Positions 1-8,145 of a DNA stretch of 32,049 bases are shown piece by piece. A model generated the notes under the pieces. That model was not told the DNA's origin and ran no database searches. It saw only the letters and a list, made by a program, of their open reading frames with translations. Location of the stretch: contig CAYMRF010000009.1 in NCBI GenBank assembly GCA_964392765.1, positions 1 through 32,049 of the forward strand, given 5' to 3'. Numbering within the stretch: position 1 is the first letter of the stretch; every line of letters starts with the position of its first letter. This stretch comes from BTUB01 sp964392765. Lineage in GTDB: Bacteria; Babelota; Babeliae; Babelales; Vermiphilaceae. The translations under genes and the position numbers were made by a program.

Positions 1-70
<70 letters not shown>

Positions 71-104
71 ATCTACATTCAAGTTATGTGAAAAGATAGT
101 ACTA

Positions 105-132
105 AGAGTACGGGCTTTTGGGCATTTGTCAA
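105..132 (-). promoter_or_regulatory. Probable promoter of the tRNA-fMet gene
   Basis: On the minus strand a perfect -35 TTGACA (127-132) is followed after 16 bp by TACTCT (105-110). Transcription would start about 25-30 bp before the tRNA. The -10 is weak. The rest of 71-253 shows nothing else I can call. Confidence 0.5.
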
Positions 133-253
133 ATAAATATACGATATATAGGCTTTTTTAAAGAACCTGACCCTTTGAACGCAACGCTTTCAGAAAACAT
201 GCTATTTTTCTATAACCAAAGGCATTCAAAGCATTAGGGAAACTATTTCAATT

Positions 254-511
254 TTATAAGCTTTTATAAAACTCATGTAATGCGACTACCGCAGATCCAC
301 TAATAACAGTTTTGAAAAGACAGCACTCAACGGCATATGAAACATTAGATTCATAATCTGTGCGTTTTTCTTCGATTTTCTTTTCTTCATTTTGTTTAAT
401 GAGGGTTGCAATTTCTTGCTTCGATAGCACTTTTCGCTTTCTTAATTCCATTGCTGGGCATACTGCAAAACTAAAAATAGTTACAATAAAAATGGTTATT
501 TTGAAATTCAT
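254..511 (-). CDS. Small secreted protein, 85 aa, unknown function
   Basis: The open frame extends upstream to 604, but the start is placed at ATG 509-511. It is preceded by AGGGA at SD distance and directly gives a signal peptide (residues 1-20, ending CPA) with Met21 after the likely cleavage point. The mature part is mostly charged (Lys/Glu-rich, about 24-52, probably helical), then has a pair Cys-Cys at about 63-64 and a mildly hydrophobic end. It is last in the minus-strand run, 13 bp after its upstream neighbour. I recognise no domain; an exported host-association protein is inference. Confidence 0.7.
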   Translation of the reverse strand: MNFKITIFIVTIFSFAVCPAMELRKRKVLSKQEIATLIKQNEEKKIEEKRTDYESNVSYAVECCLFKTVISGSAVVALHEFYKSL

Positions 512-524
512 AAAAGTCCCTAAT

Positions 525-1043
525 TTAGAATTGTTCGTCTTCTGGATCGAATCCGCAACATTCCAATATTGATTGAACGCATTTACCGCCGCACAAAGTT
601 GCACCAGCTAAACCAGAAAAAATAGCGGACCAACGAGTTTGAAAAGAAGGAGAATGCGATGCGGGGCACTGCGTCTGATTGTTCCAAGGGGTAAGTTCGT
701 TTGAGCACGCAGCTTCTGCGCCAATTATGCACGCTCCCGCAAGAAGAAGCGCTCCAGTTCTTGCCGCCTCACTTTTTACAAAATTACGATATAAAATACT
801 TTGTAAACTTCTATTAGGATCCTGAATCTCTCGCTGATCGTAATTTCCATTTCTATTGAGCCAGAGCTCAACTCCTGCAACTCTTTGAATTAAACGTCCA
901 TTGGCAAGTTCTACCTCCTCTGATCGCACTATTCGTCTTCGAACTATCTGGTCTGCGTCAAGCAGACGCCGATCCATTGAATTCGATGACACAAAGAAAT
1001 AGAGTGGTGAAAAAAGTAAAATAAAAGCAATTAATCTGTTCAT
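525..1043 (-). CDS. Secreted Cys-rich protein, 172 aa, unknown function
   Basis: An N-terminal hydrophobic stretch (residues 2-20) ends in SNS followed by Met23, fitting signal peptidase I cleavage. The next 60 residues are Arg-rich. Two short hydrophobic Ala/Gly-rich stretches (about 97-112 and 139-152) could be membrane-associated. There are seven Cys after the signal (105, 113, 126, 151, 155, 162, 163), suggesting disulphides. AAAGG lies at SD distance before ATG. It sits 15 bp after the Nudix gene and 13 bp before the next small secreted gene, so it is likely in the same operon. No family recognised. Confidence 0.75.
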   Translation of the reverse strand: MNRLIAFILLFSPLYFFVSSNSMDRRLLDADQIVRRRIVRSEEVELANGRLIQRVAGVELWLNRNGNYDQREIQDPNRSLQSILYRNFVKSEAARTGALLLAGACIIGAEAACSNELTPWNNQTQCPASHSPSFQTRWSAIFSGLAGATLCGGKCVQSILECCGFDPEDEQF

Positions 1044-1058
1044 AGTAACCTTTCCCGT

Positions 1059-1475
1059 TTATTTATGCGCTTTTAAAAACTCATGAGCGTGTTCGAGCAA
1101 ATCTTTTGCATTAGCATACGTTAATTTTTCATATGCCTTTTCATAGGGAAGCCATAAATAGCCTTGATGCTCGCGGGATAAACGTACACTCTGAACATCA
1201 GTTTTGCCCACAAAGAAGGTCACCGTCTTTTTTACCATCTTGCCTCGTTCTTTAAAAACATAGGCCAAAGATTCTTCAAATCCGGGAATAATCTCTGCAG
1301 TCAATCCCGTTTCTTCGGTTAATTCTCGTTGCGCCGCTTGCAGTTTGGTTTCACCGGGCTCTAATTTGCCTTTTGCCAAATCCCAATGGCCGCTCACATA
1401 ATGCAAAATAAGATATTGAATTTCATAATCTTTGATGCAGTAAGTTACTATGCCTGCCGATTGTTGTTCAATCAT
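1059..1475 (-). CDS. Nudix hydrolase, Ap4A hydrolase (NUDT2-like) type
   Basis: This 138-residue protein has a complete Nudix box: Gly36, Glu42, Arg50-Glu51-Leu52, Glu54-Glu55, Gly57-Leu58, which binds the metal for pyrophosphate hydrolysis. Preceding WDLAKGKLEPGE and the later RLSREHQGYLWL resemble animal NUDT2, the asymmetrical diadenosine tetraphosphate hydrolase, so Ap4A or capped-RNA type substrates are the best guess. It is cytosolic, with no signal peptide. It lies 25 bp downstream of murJ on the same strand. Family assignment is strong; the exact substrate is inferred. Confidence 0.9.
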   Translation of the reverse strand: MIEQQSAGIVTYCIKDYEIQYLILHYVSGHWDLAKGKLEPGETKLQAAQRELTEETGLTAEIIPGFEESLAYVFKERGKMVKKTVTFFVGKTDVQSVRLSREHQGYLWLPYEKAYEKLTYANAKDLLEHAHEFLKAHK

Positions 1476-1500
1476 TTCTTATCCAGTTTTAGTTAGAATT

Positions 1501-3066
1501 TCAATCGAGGAAATATAATCGAACGCCAAATACATTTCTAAAATAATAAAGAAATAATCCTGCCGCCAATGATACAGGTGTTACCCATATCCAATACCCT
1601 ACTTTTTCTAAGAAAAAACGAGCAATGGTTGGGGATAAAAGTAATGGAATTGTAACAGTTATGCCTAGATACACAAGCATAAAGGCAACGCACACTATCA
1701 ATAATTGTAATCCATACCGCATGCAAAATATAAAAAATTGTTGAATATATGAATGGAATCCAAATTTTTTACGCAAATAATAGAGCAATAAAACAGTCTG
1801 CAAAATGCCAGAAATGGTAGTGGCGAGTGCAAGCCCTGTTGCCTTCATGCTATTCATAAGCATAAAGTTTAAAGCGATATTCACCGCAGTAGCAATGATA
1901 GAAACTATGCTTGGGATTTTGGTCTCATGCAGCGCATAATAAACGTTTAAGATTATTTTATTGAATGAGAAAAAGAATAATCCAATCGCAAAAGCTACTA
2001 AAATCCAGCCCGCCTCATGCGCCTGCGCAAGTGTGAATGATTTAGATAGAAAAAGAGTGGTGAATATTTTTTCTGAGAATAAAATCATCGCCAACATGCA
2101 GGGAATGGTCACCCAAAAAACTAGTTTTGCCGATTCAAGCAGATAAAAATTCAAACGTTTAGGAGCATAAGTACTAATGCGAGAAAAGTGCGGAAGGAGT
2201 ATGGTTGAAAATGCAACCGCAAACACCCCCAATGGGATGCCCACAAATCTATTGGCATAATAAATTAAAGAGATGGAACCTTCAGGCAAATATGAAGCAA
2301 AGCTAGTATCAATAAAAAGACTTATTTCCATCACGCTCATGCTGAGCAATACCATAAAGAATTTTGCCAGAATACTGGAGAATGAATCCCATGTTTTTTT
2401 AGTTACCCTTCCAAATGCAAAATCGAGCTTAAAATAGGCATGCAAATGCTGCAGAAACTGCAACAACCCCCCCAGCAAAATAAAAAAGCATAAATAGATC
2501 ACTGGCAACTTGAGCATCCAGCAAAAAAGAAGGCCTGCAATAAAAATAATATTGAGCAGTATCGGTCCAAATGCCGGCACAAAAAAATGGCCCACTGCTT
2601 GTAATGCACCGGCTAGCAAGGCACTACTTGAGATAAAGAAGATAAACGGCATTAAAATGCGCAAGAGGGGAGTAGTGAGTGCAACCTGCTCAGTAGAAAA
2701 TCCTGGCGCAATTGCCGCAATCACTTGAGGAGCAAAAAGTATAATTAATCCGCATAAGAGTAAAAGACTTCCCTCAAATAAGATAAAGGCTAAAGACATT
2801 AAGCTATGCGCTTCATCTTTATCTTTGCGCAATGCAGTAATAAAAGAAGGCACAAATGCAGCAGAAAGTGCTCCTTCAGCAAAAATTTTACGCAATGAGC
2901 TGGGAATCTTAAAAGCAGTTAAGAAAGCATCCGATGCTGCGCCTGCTCCCAGATATTTCACCATTAACAGTTCACGAATAATACCCAAAAATCGGCTCAT
3001 TAACGTAGAGCTACCAATCTGAATGGTCTTGCGCATGATCGATTTTTTATGCAGCACTTGTGACAT
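1501..3066 (-). CDS. murJ: Lipid II flippase MurJ (MviN)
   Basis: This 521-residue, very hydrophobic protein fits the 14-helix MOP-superfamily flippase that moves lipid II across the inner membrane for peptidoglycan synthesis. The N-terminus has the family pattern: MSRFLGIIRELLMVKYLGAG, then SDAFLTAFKIPSSLRK and a FAEGALSAAFVPSF segment. Length matches the family. AAAGGCG precedes ATG 3066; Met11 is an alternative start. It follows three small secreted-protein genes at 9 bp and precedes the Nudix gene, so it appears to sit inside an operon of otherwise exported proteins. Its presence implies peptidoglycan synthesis. Confidence 0.95.
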   Translation of the reverse strand: MSQVLHKKSIMRKTIQIGSSTLMSRFLGIIRELLMVKYLGAGAASDAFLTAFKIPSSLRKIFAEGALSAAFVPSFITALRKDKDEAHSLMSLAFILFEGSLLLLCGLIILFAPQVIAAIAPGFSTEQVALTTPLLRILMPFIFFISSSALLAGALQAVGHFFVPAFGPILLNIIFIAGLLFCWMLKLPVIYLCFFILLGGLLQFLQHLHAYFKLDFAFGRVTKKTWDSFSSILAKFFMVLLSMSVMEISLFIDTSFASYLPEGSISLIYYANRFVGIPLGVFAVAFSTILLPHFSRISTYAPKRLNFYLLESAKLVFWVTIPCMLAMILFSEKIFTTLFLSKSFTLAQAHEAGWILVAFAIGLFFFSFNKIILNVYYALHETKIPSIVSIIATAVNIALNFMLMNSMKATGLALATTISGILQTVLLLYYLRKKFGFHSYIQQFFIFCMRYGLQLLIVCVAFMLVYLGITVTIPLLLSPTIARFFLEKVGYWIWVTPVSLAAGLFLYYFRNVFGVRLYFLD

Positions 3067-3075
3067 TTTACGCCT

Positions 3076-3384
3076 TTATCTCTTGCTCATAAAAAGTTTT
3101 TTTGCTGCAGTGGCAACATCTGCAGGAGTATAATCCTCTTCTTTATTGAGTCTCAGAATAGCATCCTCTATTCCGGCTTCCCTTAGAAGTCGCAATACCT
3201 CATCGCGGTACACTCTTTGATCTTGTAGAAATTTAATTTTAGGCTCATCTTCTGGATTCGCCCGAACTTCCCTGGCTAAAATTCCAAAGGAGATACGTGG
3301 CCATTTTTCAGCGTCATCTGACGTATTCATTGCAACCAATTGAGCTGATATAAAAACAGATAAAAACATTATTTTCTTATTCAT
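3076..3384 (-). CDS. Small secreted protein, 102 aa, unknown function
   Basis: Signal peptide residues 1-18 end LVA, followed by Met19. The mature protein is about 84 residues, charged and mostly helical in appearance, with no Cys. The start overlaps the end of the preceding gene by 8 bp (ATGAATAA), suggesting translational coupling. The gene ends 9 bp before murJ. It may be a distant relative of the two genes upstream, since W-x-x-I-S-F and an R-x-x-V-x-x-L-R segment occur at similar places, but this is weak. Confidence 0.75.
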   Translation of the reverse strand: MNKKIMFLSVFISAQLVAMNTSDDAEKWPRISFGILAREVRANPEDEPKIKFLQDQRVYRDEVLRLLREAGIEDAILRLNKEEDYTPADVATAAKKLFMSKR

Positions 3385-3859
3385 CCAATTCTCCTGGATT
3401 TGTTCTTTTTATTCCGAGCTCTGCATCAATACGCTTAATTCTTGCTACCAGTACTTGGATATCCATATAACTGGTTCTCTTTTGGCTGCCATACAAAAAA
3501 GCGTTAGGATGTTGCTGTGCAAATTCATGATCAACTGTCACCTGAATTTTTTCTGGAAATTTTTTCTGCAAAGCATTAATCACATTCCAACAATCATGAT
3601 ATCTCACCATTTGGCGGATATAAAAAAGTGCTTTTTTGCTACTATCCTCGGGCTCATAATGCGGATGGCGAGGATTAGATTGGTGGCACAGCTCTTTGAT
3701 ACTGGTCTTCTTCCACTCTTCAGGTATTTCAGCGATATTAATCCAGTCACGATGAATCCCATCATATTCCGGAATGTATGGCACATTGTCTCGAGGCCCT
3801 TGCGCGGCAAATAAAGGCGAGCTCATAAAAGCAACAATTAAAAGAATATTTTTATCCAC
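3377..3859 (-). CDS. Secreted protein, 160 aa, paralogue of the gene upstream (GTG start)
   Basis: The open frame reaches 3937, but the start is placed at GTG 3857-3859: it has AGGAG seven bases upstream and puts a signal peptide (ending LFA before AQGPRD) at the N-terminus. GTG overlaps the TAA of the upstream gene by 8 bp (GTGGATAA). The mature protein has IPEEWKKTSIKEL, then VRYHDCWNVINALQKKFPEK, matching IPEEFKSITFREM and VRYHHTWASIRTLKAKHPSK of the upstream neighbour, so the two arose by duplication. No known domain; probably periplasmic or exported. Confidence 0.8.
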   Translation of the reverse strand: MDKNILLIVAFMSSPLFAAQGPRDNVPYIPEYDGIHRDWINIAEIPEEWKKTSIKELCHQSNPRHPHYEPEDSSKKALFYIRQMVRYHDCWNVINALQKKFPEKIQVTVDHEFAQQHPNAFLYGSQKRTSYMDIQVLVARIKRIDAELGIKRTNPGELDE

Positions 3860-4277
3860 GGCAAGCTCCTGATTCTTGGCCTTCCAGCTTTTCATAAACG
3901 TCTCGATTTCTTTGGCAGAGTTCATTGAGATGTCCATGATTCATAATACCAAATTCAAATTCAAAAAAGGAATCAGGATCTTTAAGTGCTTCTTCTATCG
4001 TTGCTGCAATATGAATTTTACTAGGATGCTTGGCTTTTAATGTGCGAATTGATGCCCATGTATGGTGATATCGGACCTCTTCTTCTTCGTAAAAAGCTTT
4101 TACCTTTTTATCAAAAAGATGGCCAGAAAGTTGCCATTCCATTTCTCTAAATGTGATGCTCTTAAATTCCTCAGGAATCTGTTGAGCAGATTCTACCAAA
4201 TCATATTTGGGTGCAGAAGCTATCGATAATGGCAATAAAAGCGCCCTAAGTATCTGAAGCGCTATTAATTTTCTCAT
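3852..4277 (-). CDS. Secreted protein, 141 aa, paralogue of the next gene
   Basis: It has a signal peptide (about residues 1-21, ending SIA or IAS before APKYD) and a strong AAGGAG SD before ATG. The body shares with its downstream paralogue an IPEE[FW]K-x-x-[ST] segment and a VRYH-x-x-W block followed by K-x-P-x-K-I. A possible promoter lies at 4317-4345, which would make this the first gene of a unit running through murJ to 254. Function unknown. Confidence 0.8.
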   Translation of the reverse strand: MRKLIALQILRALLLPLSIASAPKYDLVESAQQIPEEFKSITFREMEWQLSGHLFDKKVKAFYEEEEVRYHHTWASIRTLKAKHPSKIHIAATIEEALKDPDSFFEFEFGIMNHGHLNELCQRNRDVYEKLEGQESGACRG

Positions 4278-4316
4278 GTCAGCTCTCCTTAAAAGAAAAT
4301 CAATTAAATCTTAAGA

Positions 4317-4345
4317 AGAATACGCAATTTATTTTGCAACTTCAA
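4317..4345 (-). promoter_or_regulatory. Probable promoter of the 4277-254 operon
   Basis: On the minus strand TTGAAG (4340-4345) and TATTCT (4317-4322) are separated by 17 bp, about 40 bp before the first ATG. A CAACTT/AAGTTG hairpin overlaps the -35. It could be secondary to read-through from the ABC-F gene. Confidence 0.45.
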
Positions 4346-4358
4346 CAAGTTGTTAAGC

Positions 4359-6230
4359 TTATTGCTTAGATGCCAGCAGCGCTTCCCATTCTTTCATAGT
4401 CTCTTGATGTTGCGCTCGCAGATCGGCTAATGCTTTTTCTGCTTTTTTATATTCATCAGTGCCATACATTAAATCAGCAAATTTGCGCTCTTGATGATCA
4501 ATGCGAAGTTCAAGCTGTTCAACTTTTTTTTCAAGCGTTTTTATTTTTTTCGCTTGTTCAAATTGATTTACTTGCGGAGCTTTTTGTTCTGCGCGAACAT
4601 CTTTTTTATCTTTAGATTGCTCCTGCTCACCAATATTCATCTGCTTTTTGTAATACAGATACTCATCATAGTTGCCATCAAAGCTGATAACGCCGGTTGG
4701 AGTAAGCTCAATAATGCGCGTTGCAAGATCATTTAAAAATGCACGATCATGCGAAACAAATAAGATAGTGCCTTCATAAGCTTTTAATGCATTGAGCAAA
4801 ACTTTCTTAGAATCAAGATCAAGATGGTTAGTAGGTTCATCGAGCAGGAGCAGGTTTGCTTTTTGCAAAAGCACTTTTACCATACCCACGCGATTTTTTT
4901 CACCACCGCTGAGTACGCCTACCTTTTTTGAAACATCATCGCCGCTAAACAAAAATGCCCCCAGAAATGAGCGCATAGTAGCATTAGTAATTCCCGGAGG
5001 GCAATGGCCTTCAATGTTGTCTAAAACTGTTTTTTGAACATCAAGCGCGGCATTCTGATCTTGATCAAAGAGGGAATTTGAAACATTTGAGCCAAAAGTC
5101 ACCGTGCCCGTTTGAAGAGGCAATTTACCGGTAATAATATTAAAAAGGGTTGATTTACCCACGCCGTTACTTGCAACAATCGCAACTTTTTGCCCACGAT
5201 CAACTTCAAAATTTACATTCTTAAAGAGCTGCTTTTTCCCAAAAGCAAAGGCCAGATTCTCTACTTTTAAAACCATGGAACCAGATCGAGCAATCGGGGG
5301 GAATGAGAAACTAATATTTCTTAAGGTCGGCGGTAACACGATGCGCTCCACCTTTTCTAATTGCTTAATCCAGCTCTGCGCTTGTTTTGCACGCGAAGCA
5401 CTTGCTCTAAAGCGGGCAATATTTTCTTCTTTTTGCTTAATCTCTTTTTGTTGCAAAATAAAGGCAGATTCTAGAAGTGCACGGTTGTGCTCTTTTTGAA
5501 CTTCATAGGCACTAAAATTACCTTGATAAAAGGTACCTTTACCCATCTCTAATTCAAGAACTTGTTTGCAAAGCTTATCCAGAAAATAGCGCTCGTGACA
5601 CACAATCATAAAACCGAATTTAGCTTCTTTTAAAAAATCTAAAAACCAATCTTTTGCAAAGATGTCTAAGTGGTTAGTAGGCTCATCAAACAGATAAAAA
5701 TCTGCTTTCTGCAGTAATAATTTTGCCAGCACGATTCGCATACGCCAGCCAACGCTTAATTCTGCAACTGGTTTACCAAAATCTTCTTCTTTAAAGCCAA
5801 GTCCTAAAAGCATCTTTTTGGTATTGGCATTCATTAAATCTGGCTCTAATTCATTAAGCTTCTCATAAAGATTTGCATACTCTTCAAGATCTTCTGGCTC
5901 ATGATCTTGCTCAAGCTTTTGTTCAAGTTGTGCCAATTTTGCTTTAACCGCCGCGATATCTTGAAAAGCCGTGAGCGTTTCTTCAAGAATAGATAGTGAA
6001 GAAGAGAGCACCACATCTTGCGCTAAATACGCGATCTTTTTTTGTTTACTGATAGTAATAGTGCCATCATCGAGTGGCTGGATGCCAACGATGGCTTCTA
6101 AAAGGGTGGATTTGCCTGAGCCGTTTTTACCAATAAGACCAATACGCTGATCATCATTGATGGTAAAAGAGATGCCATCAAATACTTTTTGGGAGCCAAA
6201 AGAGAGTTGAATGTTATTCGCTAAAATCAT
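4359..6230 (-). CDS. ABC-F family ATPase (ribosome-associated)
   Basis: The 623 residues hold two ABC domains with no membrane segment. Domain 1 has Walker A at 34-42 (GKNGSGKST), a degenerate signature LSVGW at 159 and Walker B with DEPTNHLD near 182. Domain 2 has Walker A ASNGVGKST near 353 (first Gly replaced by Ala), signature LSGGEK at 440 and DEPTNHLD near 464. The 240-310 linker is charged and coiled-coil-like, and residues 555-620 form a C-terminal coiled coil as in Uup/YdiF. ABC-F proteins act on the ribosome in translation or antibiotic protection; which applies cannot be told. There is no clear SD before the ATG. Confidence 0.92.
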   Translation of the reverse strand: MILANNIQLSFGSQKVFDGISFTINDDQRIGLIGKNGSGKSTLLEAIVGIQPLDDGTITISKQKKIAYLAQDVVLSSSLSILEETLTAFQDIAAVKAKLAQLEQKLEQDHEPEDLEEYANLYEKLNELEPDLMNANTKKMLLGLGFKEEDFGKPVAELSVGWRMRIVLAKLLLQKADFYLFDEPTNHLDIFAKDWFLDFLKEAKFGFMIVCHERYFLDKLCKQVLELEMGKGTFYQGNFSAYEVQKEHNRALLESAFILQQKEIKQKEENIARFRASASRAKQAQSWIKQLEKVERIVLPPTLRNISFSFPPIARSGSMVLKVENLAFAFGKKQLFKNVNFEVDRGQKVAIVASNGVGKSTLFNIITGKLPLQTGTVTFGSNVSNSLFDQDQNAALDVQKTVLDNIEGHCPPGITNATMRSFLGAFLFSGDDVSKKVGVLSGGEKNRVGMVKVLLQKANLLLLDEPTNHLDLDSKKVLLNALKAYEGTILFVSHDRAFLNDLATRIIELTPTGVISFDGNYDEYLYYKKQMNIGEQEQSKDKKDVRAEQKAPQVNQFEQAKKIKTLEKKVEQLELRIDHQERKFADLMYGTDEYKKAEKALADLRAQHQETMKEWEALLASKQ

Positions 6231-6307
6231 GATATATACGCAACAATTGAGAAGTTTTGAGCTATTTGATCTCAGAATAGCATTCTTTTGCTTTTTTTAC
6301 GAAATTA

Positions 6308-6337
6308 TTGAGGCCTTCTTCCACAGACTGATATAAT
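6308..6337 (+). promoter_or_regulatory. Probable promoter of the F-box/ankyrin pair
   Basis: TTGAGG (6308-6313) and a consensus -10 TATAAT (6332-6337) are separated by 18 bp. A second -10-like TAGAAT lies at 6343-6348. It lies between the divergent ABC-F gene and the TTG-start gene. Confidence 0.55.
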
Positions 6338-6380
6338 TCAAATAGAATACAAATGACGGTTTGCCTTGGGGGGTTATCGC

Positions 6381-7205
6381 TTGAAAAACATTAAAAGTAT
6401 ATTTACTGTGATAATTTCACTCCTGTGCCTACCCTTAAATGGCGCACAAGCTCCACTTACCCCTATGAGCAAAGCCTCACAATCTTCTCTCTTACAGCAA
6501 CTGCCTTTAGAATTGCAAATTCCTATCGTGAATGCTCTGGCAAACTCAGCCTCTTGGCGAGAAGCAGTTAATGCAATACGCGCCTTAACCTTAACTAGTA
6601 AGCATTTTTACGCCCTCATCAATGATGAACATACAACCAATACTCTAATAACTTTGCTCGCAAACCGATGGTTTAATGGAAATCGCCGCAGCGCAGCATG
6701 CCTTTTGCGAACGCGTGGAGCAAAAAATTGGTTTAATTATGAAGTAAAAAAACAATGGTTTATAGAGCATTATCCAACACATGCTTATCAAATTTATCGC
6801 GATTTTATTTTTTTAGTGCAAAGTGATCATCCAGTTAATAGAGCGCGTGCCTTGCAACTTTTAAATTTCGGCTTAAATCTTAAAGGCCGAGAGGGTGCTG
6901 AGCAAGTAACCTGGATAGCTTTAAACAAGAATGATCTCGAGCTATTTAAAAAACTTTTAGAGGCTGGCGTGGATCCCAACACAAGAGGTCGCCCAGATGG
7001 CATAACTCTTTTAGAGCGAGCGGCATGGACAAGAAATCTTAAGGCAATTGATATATTATTAGTAGCGGGAGCCGATCCTAATCCACGAGATCGGGATGGA
7101 GTTCCTTTAACTAAACGCTTAGAAAAAACTATCGAACAATTGCCCGAATCTAAAGCTGCTTACGGCGCTATTCTAAAAAAATTAAAGGAAAGAATTAAGA
7201 CATGA
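6381..7205 (+). CDS. Secreted F-box-like/ankyrin-repeat protein A (TTG start)
   Basis: The start is placed at TTG 6381, not the upstream TTG at 6366: a G6 run (6368-6373) sits at SD distance, and the resulting N-terminus MKNIKSIF aligns with MKNLKNLL of the next gene. The protein has 274 residues: signal peptide (about 1-23, ending AQA), an F-box-like segment (37-80: LLQQLPLELQ, then ALTLTSKHFYALI), a Trp-rich middle, and about two ankyrin repeats (180-245, LLEAGVDPN and LLVAGADPN). F-box proteins recruit substrates to host SCF ubiquitin ligases; ankyrins bind proteins. Secretion to the host is inferred. Confidence 0.85.
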   Translation: MKNIKSIFTVIISLLCLPLNGAQAPLTPMSKASQSSLLQQLPLELQIPIVNALANSASWREAVNAIRALTLTSKHFYALINDEHTTNTLITLLANRWFNGNRRSAACLLRTRGAKNWFNYEVKKQWFIEHYPTHAYQIYRDFIFLVQSDHPVNRARALQLLNFGLNLKGREGAEQVTWIALNKNDLELFKKLLEAGVDPNTRGRPDGITLLERAAWTRNLKAIDILLVAGADPNPRDRDGVPLTKRLEKTIEQLPESKAAYGAILKKLKERIKT

Positions 7206-8095
7206 AGAACCTTAAAAACTTACTTTTTATGATACTTGCCTATATCTCTGCGCCATTGCTGGGCGCAGAAGCACCGCCAAAGCCAACGCCGAAAAATACT
7301 CAGCCATCACTTTTACAACAATTGCCATTAGAACTCCAAGCGCATATTATTCGTATGCTGAAGTATTCGAAGTCTCTTGAAGAAGCAGCCAATGCAATCC
7401 GAGCATTATCACAAACGAGCAAACATTTTTATACACTCATCAATGATCCTCGAGTAATGAATAATGTATTAGCTATTTTAGCTAACCATTGGACCGATGG
7501 AAATCGCATTGAGGCTGCTTGGGCATTGCGCACGCGAGGCGCCCAGGTATGGTTTGACTCTGAAGCTGCAAAAAAATGGTTTAGAGAATATTATCCCACC
7601 CACTCTTTCGCGATAAATGATGATTTTCTCTATGCTTTGTATGGCAACCGATACCGCGGATTGGATGACTCAACATTATCAAGAAAAGATCACATAAATT
7701 CACTATTAAAGCTCCGTTTAAATCTTAATAATGATCTTGGCATGCAGGCATTATATGCTGCGCTCTACAAAAACGATTTAGAATTTTTAAAAAAGTTTTT
7801 AGATGCTGGCGCTAATCCTAATTCAGTGCGAGTAGTAGAAACAATGTTAGAGATAGCAGCATGGAGACATAATATTGAGGCTATTAGGCTACTTCTTGAT
7901 GCTGGAGCTAATCCTAATCCAAGCCGTGGGGGAAAGACTTTAATTGATGAGTTAAAGAAACATATGAGTTTGTTCCCAGAAAGAGCAACCCTATTTGAAC
8001 CTATTATTAGAATGTTAGAATCAAAAAAAAGAGAACGCGAAGAAGAAGTTCTCGAGGCATCGAAAAAAAGAAAATTGGAAGCAAGACAAGAATAA
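7202..8095 (+). CDS. Secreted F-box-like/ankyrin-repeat protein B with basic tail
   Basis: It overlaps the preceding paralogue by 4 bp (ATGA) and shares its layout over 297 residues: signal peptide (1-24), F-box-like segment (37-80, LLQQLPLELQ and SQTSKHFYTLI), and ankyrin repeats near 180-245 (FLDAGANPN, LLDAGANPN). Unlike A, it ends in a highly charged tail with SKKRKLE at about 287-293 and an earlier KKRER. This resembles a mono- or bipartite nuclear localisation signal. A bacterial effector directing host ubiquitination in the nucleus is a hypothesis; the domain calls are by eye. Confidence 0.87.
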   Translation: MKNLKNLLFMILAYISAPLLGAEAPPKPTPKNTQPSLLQQLPLELQAHIIRMLKYSKSLEEAANAIRALSQTSKHFYTLINDPRVMNNVLAILANHWTDGNRIEAAWALRTRGAQVWFDSEAAKKWFREYYPTHSFAINDDFLYALYGNRYRGLDDSTLSRKDHINSLLKLRLNLNNDLGMQALYAALYKNDLEFLKKFLDAGANPNSVRVVETMLEIAAWRHNIEAIRLLLDAGANPNPSRGGKTLIDELKKHMSLFPERATLFEPIIRMLESKKREREEEVLEASKKRKLEARQE

Positions 8096-8098
8096 CCT

Positions 8099-8145
8099 CT
8101 CCACTCGGTTCCTGCGGAACCTCTATCGAGGCGAACGGGTAGGGG
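8099..8145. repeat. Palindromic intergenic element between convergent genes
   Basis: A GC-rich patch contains a hairpin GGTTCC-TGC-GGAACC (8107-8121) and an overlapping alternative CCTC-TATC-GAGG (8120-8131). On the minus strand it begins CCCGTTCG, like the two elements at 26792-26917. It has no T-run typical of a terminator. It lies exactly at the junction of convergent gene ends. Confidence 0.55.
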
